Below, piece by piece: positions 16,533 through 19,465 of a stretch of 19,465 bases of DNA (positions are counted from its first letter, which is position 1; every line of letters starts with the position of its first letter). Source of the DNA: an uncultured Collinsella sp. (GTDB lineage Bacteria > Actinomycetota > Coriobacteriia > Coriobacteriales > Coriobacteriaceae). The position numbers and the translations under genes are program-made. The stretch is from the NCBI GenBank assembly GCA_900544725.1, contig UQWK01000041.1, forward strand, positions 1 to 19,465, written 5' to 3'. A model generated the notes under the pieces. The model searched no databases. It saw nothing but the letters and a program-made list of their open reading frames with translations, and was not told the DNA's origin.

Positions 16533-17588
16533 ATGCGCGCGTTTGATGTTGAAATGTCGCGCCGGGGGTTTGCCTCGGCGCTCGCTGCGGGCGCCCTGTC
16601 GCTTGCGCTCGCGGGCTGTGGCGGCGGGGCTGCCGGTGCCGGGTCCGCCGCGGGCTCGGCTGCCACGGACGGCGCCGGTACTGCCGCAGAGCCGGTCGAG
16701 GTGCGCGTCGCCTCGCTCAAGGGGCCGACCTCGATTGGTCTGGTGCAGTTTATGGACCGGGCGGCCGATGGCGAGACGGACAATGAGTTCGACTTTGCGA
16801 TCAACACCGCCGCCGACGAGATTGTGCCCAAGGTCATTCAGGGCGATATCGACATTGCCCTAGTGCCGGCCAACGTGGCGAGCGTGCTCTACAACAAGAC
16901 CGAGGGCGCGGTGCAGGTCATCGACATCAACACGCTGGGCGTGCTGAACGTGGTGACGGGCGACGCGGACGTGACCTCGTTTGGCGATCTGGCGGGTCGC
17001 ACCGTCTACATGACGGGCAAGGGCACCACGCCAGAGTACGTCATGAGCTTCCTGCTGGAGCGCGCGGGCCTGACCGGCCAGGTGACACTCGAGTTTAAGA
17101 GCGAGCCCACCGAGGTGCTGTCGGTCCTGCTTGCCGATCCGTCTGCCGTGGGCGTGCTGCCGGAGCCGTTCAAGACCGCTGCCATCGCCAAGAGCGAGGG
17201 CAAGCTGTCGGCACCGGTGAGCCTGACCGATGTGTGGGATGAGCTGGCGGGTGACACGGGTTCGCGCCTGCTGACGGGCGTGACCGTGGTACGCCGCGCG
17301 TTTGCCGAGGAACATCCCGAGGTCGTGGCGGAGTTCTTGAGCTGCCATGCGGCGAGCGTGAAGGCCGTCAATGCGGCGCCGGCAGACTGGGCGCAGGCCG
17401 TGGTCGATGCGGGTATCGTGGACAACGCCAAGATCGCCGAGAAGGCGATTCCCGGGTGCATGCTTGTGTGCCAGACGGGCAAGGATATGAAGGCGGCACT
17501 TAGTGGGTATCTGCAGGTGCTGTCCGACGCGGACGCGAGCGCCGTGGGCGGTAAACTTCCGGCTGACGATTTCTACTACATGGAGTAG
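16533..17588 (+). CDS. ABC transporter substrate-binding lipoprotein, SsuA/NMT1-like
   Basis: A 351-residue periplasmic-type binding protein anchored outside the membrane. The signal has a twin-arginine-like SRRGF (residues 9-13), a hydrophobic stretch and a lipobox LAGC with C29, followed by a Gly/Ala/Ser-rich linker to about residue 52. The mature part opens VRVASLKGPTSIGLVQFM and has the two-lobe fold pattern of the nitrate/sulfonate/taurine/thiamine-precursor binding family (INTAADEIVPKVIQGDIDIALVPANVAS, then GRTVYMTGKGTTPEYV). The ligand cannot be read from sequence. GAGGGGA precedes the ATG at 16533 by 10 nt; it begins 2 nt after the hydA stop, so it belongs to the hydrogenase operon. 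A later ATG at 16554 has no ribosome site. It should deliver its ligand to the one-piece transporter encoded next. Confidence 0.9.
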   Translation: MRAFDVEMSRRGFASALAAGALSLALAGCGGGAAGAGSAAGSAATDGAGTAAEPVEVRVASLKGPTSIGLVQFMDRAADGETDNEFDFAINTAADEIVPKVIQGDIDIALVPANVASVLYNKTEGAVQVIDINTLGVLNVVTGDADVTSFGDLAGRTVYMTGKGTTPEYVMSFLLERAGLTGQVTLEFKSEPTEVLSVLLADPSAVGVLPEPFKTAAIAKSEGKLSAPVSLTDVWDELAGDTGSRLLTGVTVVRRAFAEEHPEVVAEFLSCHAASVKAVNAAPADWAQAVVDAGIVDNAKIAEKAIPGCMLVCQTGKDMKAALSGYLQVLSDADASAVGGKLPADDFYYME

Positions 17589-17591
17589 CCC

Positions 17592-18968
17592 GTGCGTGCG
17601 TTTGCTCGACAAATGACAGAGCGTATGAAGGCGGTGGCGGCAGCAGGTGCCGTCGCCGCCTTTTGGCTTGCCGTGTGGATGCTGGTGGCGGCGCTGGTGG
17701 CGCAGCCGCTGATCTTGCCGGGGCCGGGTGCTGTTGCCTTGGCGCTGCTGCGCTTGGTGTGCGATGGCGGTACCTGGGCGATTTTGGCGGGCTCGGGCGC
17801 GCGGATACTGGGTGGGCTGGCGCTTGCCGCGGTGTGCGGCGGCGTGCTTGCCGGGATTTCGTCACGTTCGCGTGCGTTTGCGCACCTGGTGGCTCCAGCG
17901 CTGTCGTTTGTAAAGGCGACGCCGGTTGCCTGCGTGGTGGTCCTGCTGCTTATTTGGTTGGGATCGGCGCGCGTGAGCATCGCCGCGGTCTTTTTGATGG
18001 CGCTGCCGGGCGTGTATTTTTCGCTGGCCGAGGGCTTGGCGCAGGTGAATAAACCGCTGGAGCAGATGTTCCGTCTGCATGGCGTGCGGGGCTGGCGACT
18101 GTTTTGCGCCCATACCTGGTGCGAAGTCCTGCCGTTTGTGCTTTCGTGCGCCCGCGCCGTGATCGGCATGAGCTGGAAGGCCGGCGTGGCAGCCGAGCTG
18201 ATCGGCATGGCGGTGGGCACCGTGGGCGAACGTATCTATCAGGCAAAGCTGCTCATCGAGACGGCTGACCTGCTGGCGTGGACCATGCTGGTCGTTGCCG
18301 CCTCGTGGGCGTGCGAGCGCGTGCTGGTGTGGCTGCTGCGGGTTTCGGGACCCGTGGCGTGGCGCGCGGCCGTGCGGGCGCATGGGTATGGACTGCGCGG
18401 GCGTGCGGGGGCTGCGAGCGATGGCGCTGCAGCGGAGCTTGCGCTTACCGTGGGCGATCGCGCGCCGTGGGCTCCGGTGCTCGACGGTCTGGAGCTTAAT
18501 GTGCCAGCGGGTGGGTGTATCTGTGTGATGGGCGCTTCGGGCATGGGAAAGTCGACGCTGCTTTCGTTGGCAGCGGGGGAGTGCGCGCCGTGCTCGATGG
18601 TGTTTCAGGATGCGCGCTTGGTCGAGTCCGCCTCGGCGCTGGATAACGTGCTGGTGTGTGCCGATGCGCGCGTGGGTGCGTCGAGCGCTGCGGCCTTGCT
18701 GCGCCTGCTGGTGCCGGGAATCGATGTGCATGCTCGCGTGGCCGAGCTTTCGGGCGGGCAGCGCCGTCGCGTCGAGATCGCCCGCGCCCTGCTGTGTGGC
18801 GGCTGTGCCGTCATTCTGGATGAGCCCTTTACCGGCCTGGACGCCGCCGCGCGCGATGCGACGGCCGAGGCCGTGCTAGACCTGCTCGACAGCCGCGCGC
18901 TCTTGCTTGCCACGCACGATGTCGCCGACGCTCAGGCCCTCGATATCTCGGACATCATCACGCTCTAA
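17592..18968 (+). CDS. Fused ABC permease-ATPase with shortened ATPase domain
   Basis: A 458-residue protein joining an SsuC-like permease to an SsuB-like ATPase in one chain. Residues about 1-255 hold around six hydrophobic helices and the EAA-type loop (EGLAQVNKPLEQMFRLHG...LP, about 147-181) that contacts the ATPase. A linker of about 25 residues follows. The ATPase has Walker A GASGMGKST (314-322), Q-loop VFQD with Q339, signature LSGGQ (386-390), Walker B VILDEP with D410/E411 and switch H442 (THDVAD). Only 18 residues separate the Walker A lysine from the Q-loop glutamine, against about 40 in usual SsuB proteins, so a strand-and-turn segment is missing. Every catalytic motif remains. 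The start is GTG 17592, with GGAG 6 nt upstream and 3 nt after the binding-protein stop. No terminator was recognised after it. Confidence 0.9.
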   Translation: MRAFARQMTERMKAVAAAGAVAAFWLAVWMLVAALVAQPLILPGPGAVALALLRLVCDGGTWAILAGSGARILGGLALAAVCGGVLAGISSRSRAFAHLVAPALSFVKATPVACVVVLLLIWLGSARVSIAAVFLMALPGVYFSLAEGLAQVNKPLEQMFRLHGVRGWRLFCAHTWCEVLPFVLSCARAVIGMSWKAGVAAELIGMAVGTVGERIYQAKLLIETADLLAWTMLVVAASWACERVLVWLLRVSGPVAWRAAVRAHGYGLRGRAGAASDGAAAELALTVGDRAPWAPVLDGLELNVPAGGCICVMGASGMGKSTLLSLAAGECAPCSMVFQDARLVESASALDNVLVCADARVGASSAAALLRLLVPGIDVHARVAELSGGQRRRVEIARALLCGGCAVILDEPFTGLDAAARDATAEAVLDLLDSRALLLATHDVADAQALDISDIITL

Positions 18969-19024
18969 ATACTAACTCAGCAACAAAATGATTCGTTTTC
19001 CTCCGTCCCCATGGGGTCGGGTGT

Positions 19025-19080
19025 GGTATTCTATCTGCGGGGTAATACTTTGGAATACCAAGTAATACCAACGCCGCAGA
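19025..19080 (+). promoter_or_regulatory. Palindromic operator-like array upstream of the antitoxin gene
   Basis: TCTGCGG (19034-19040) and CCGCAGA (19074-19080) are perfect outer arms. Between them GGTAATACTT (19041-19050) faces AAGTAATACC (19060-19069), 9 of 10 matching. GGTATT-type half-sites occur four times: 19025-19031, 19041-19048, and reversed at 19052-19059 and 19062-19069. Such clustered half-sites are typical of operators bound by ribbon-helix-helix antitoxins. Binding by the product of the next gene is inferred. Confidence 0.6.
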
Positions 19081-19091
19081 AACAAACTCAG

Positions 19092-19148
19092 GATGCGGGC
19101 CAATCGGGTTGCCTTCACAGCCCGTCGCCCAGCCGCGTGGCCCGCATC
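19092..19148 (+). repeat. Perfect 11-bp inverted repeat in the antitoxin leader
   Basis: GATGCGGGCCA (19092-19102) pairs with TGGCCCGCATC (19138-19148) around a 35-nt loop. It sits between the operator-like palindrome and the ribosome site, so it would form a strong hairpin in the leader mRNA. No U-run follows, so a terminator is unlikely. Confidence 0.7.
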
Positions 19149-19183
19149 TATCCGCACTACCGTCGTTTCAAAAAGGAAGCGCC

Positions 19184-19387
19184 ATGGCAGAACACATGAC
19201 CCCCGTAGTCGCGAAGGTCTTGCCCGAGGAAAAGGCAGCCTTCGCGGCGGCAACCCAGCTCGTGGGCACCACGCCGTCCAACGCCATCCGCATGTTTATC
19301 GCCGCGTTCAATCGCTGCGGCACCTTCCCGTTCGACATCTCGCCCAACGGGGCTTTTGGCATTGCGCCCGATTCTCATCAACAATGA
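19184..19387 (+). CDS. RelB/DinJ-family antitoxin
   Basis: A 67-residue protein resembling type II antitoxins of the RelB/DinJ family. The N-terminal half has the ribbon-helix-helix pattern: a strand (TPVVAKVLPEEKAAF), then a helix (AAATQLVGTTPSNAIRMFIAAFNRCG), with the TPSNAIRMF turn-and-helix highly typical of DinJ. Such proteins bind their own promoter and neutralise a RelE/YafQ-type toxin. AAGGAAG lies 4 nt before the ATG at 19184. The C-terminus is short (FPFDISPNGAFGIAPDSHQQ), so the toxin-wrapping tail may be reduced. No toxin frame overlaps or follows within the 78 nt to the window edge, where a repeat begins instead. It is therefore either an orphan antitoxin or separated from its toxin. 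Confidence 0.8.
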   Translation: MAEHMTPVVAKVLPEEKAAFAAATQLVGTTPSNAIRMFIAAFNRCGTFPFDISPNGAFGIAPDSHQQ

Positions 19388-19388
19388 C

Positions 19389-19424
19389 TGTCCCAAACTG
19401 CCGGCACTTGGGGACGTTCCTTTT
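19389..19424. repeat. Second intergenic repeat family, copy E
   Basis: The reverse complement reads AAAAGGAACGTCCCCAAGTG then CCGGCAG, sharing the core of 7891-7918. It starts 2 nt after the antitoxin stop. Beyond it, to 19465, nothing is recognisable. Confidence 0.65.
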
Positions 19425-19465
19425 AATATGAGCAGGACATTGTCAAGAGGCAAAATCGGGCCTGG

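Noticed and set aside
19007..19016. CCCCATGGGG as a terminator for the transporter gene.
   Set aside because: A 10-bp palindrome without a loop cannot form a useful hairpin, and no U-tract follows.

Overview
The window is high-GC, gene-dense bacterial DNA. Its gene content suggests a strictly anaerobic, fermentative gut actinobacterium of the Coriobacteriia, most like Collinsella: a soluble [FeFe] hydrogenase with an NAD(P)H-type flavoprotein, an EFR1-type flavodoxin/ferredoxin, a maltose-type PTS with a GH4 glucosidase, a CsoR/CopZ/CopA copper module and a RelB/DinJ antitoxin. The taxon is an inference from gene content and composition; no rRNA or other marker is present.

Layout. (1) Positions 1-3602, all on the minus strand: a truncated two-TM zinc-ribbon protein, then the copper operon read copA > copZ > csoR, driven from a promoter near 3650-3680 that has a CsoR-type palindrome in its spacer. 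(2) Positions 3603-6445: a 560-bp intergenic region with four copies of a 17-bp motif forming two hairpins, then a DEAD-box RNA helicase with a very long Arg/Gly-rich tail and a perfect 21-bp terminator stem. (3) Positions 6446-7868: about 580 bp without a credible gene but with repeats, then a flavodoxin/two-[4Fe-4S] protein flanked on both sides by copies of one palindromic repeat. (4) Positions 7869-12706: an alpha-glucoside/maltose PTS operon (EIIA, BglG/LicT antiterminator, EIIBC, GH4 6-phospho-alpha-glucosidase). Its leader holds a promoter, a candidate antiterminator hairpin and an overlapping terminator, and it ends at a strong terminator. (5) Positions 12707-18968: a tight four-gene operon of a NuoF-C-terminus/GltD-type flavoprotein, [FeFe] hydrogenase, Tat-type lipoprotein binding protein, and a one-piece ABC permease-ATPase. 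(6) Positions 18969-19465: a heavily palindromic leader and a RelB/DinJ-type antitoxin gene with no toxin gene inside the window.

How the genes work together. The PTS genes would import and phosphorylate an alpha-glucoside (probably maltose) and hydrolyse it to glucose and glucose 6-phosphate, with expression controlled by the antiterminator acting on the leader RNA. The hydrogenase operon would dispose of fermentation electrons as H2, with electrons from NAD(P)H entering through the GltD-like flavoprotein. The co-transcribed importer is the least explained part: its ligand cannot be read from sequence, and its ATPase is strikingly shortened. At least five families of palindromic or repeated intergenic sequence occur here; several show compensatory base changes that preserve pairing, so the intergenic space is the other unusual aspect of the window.
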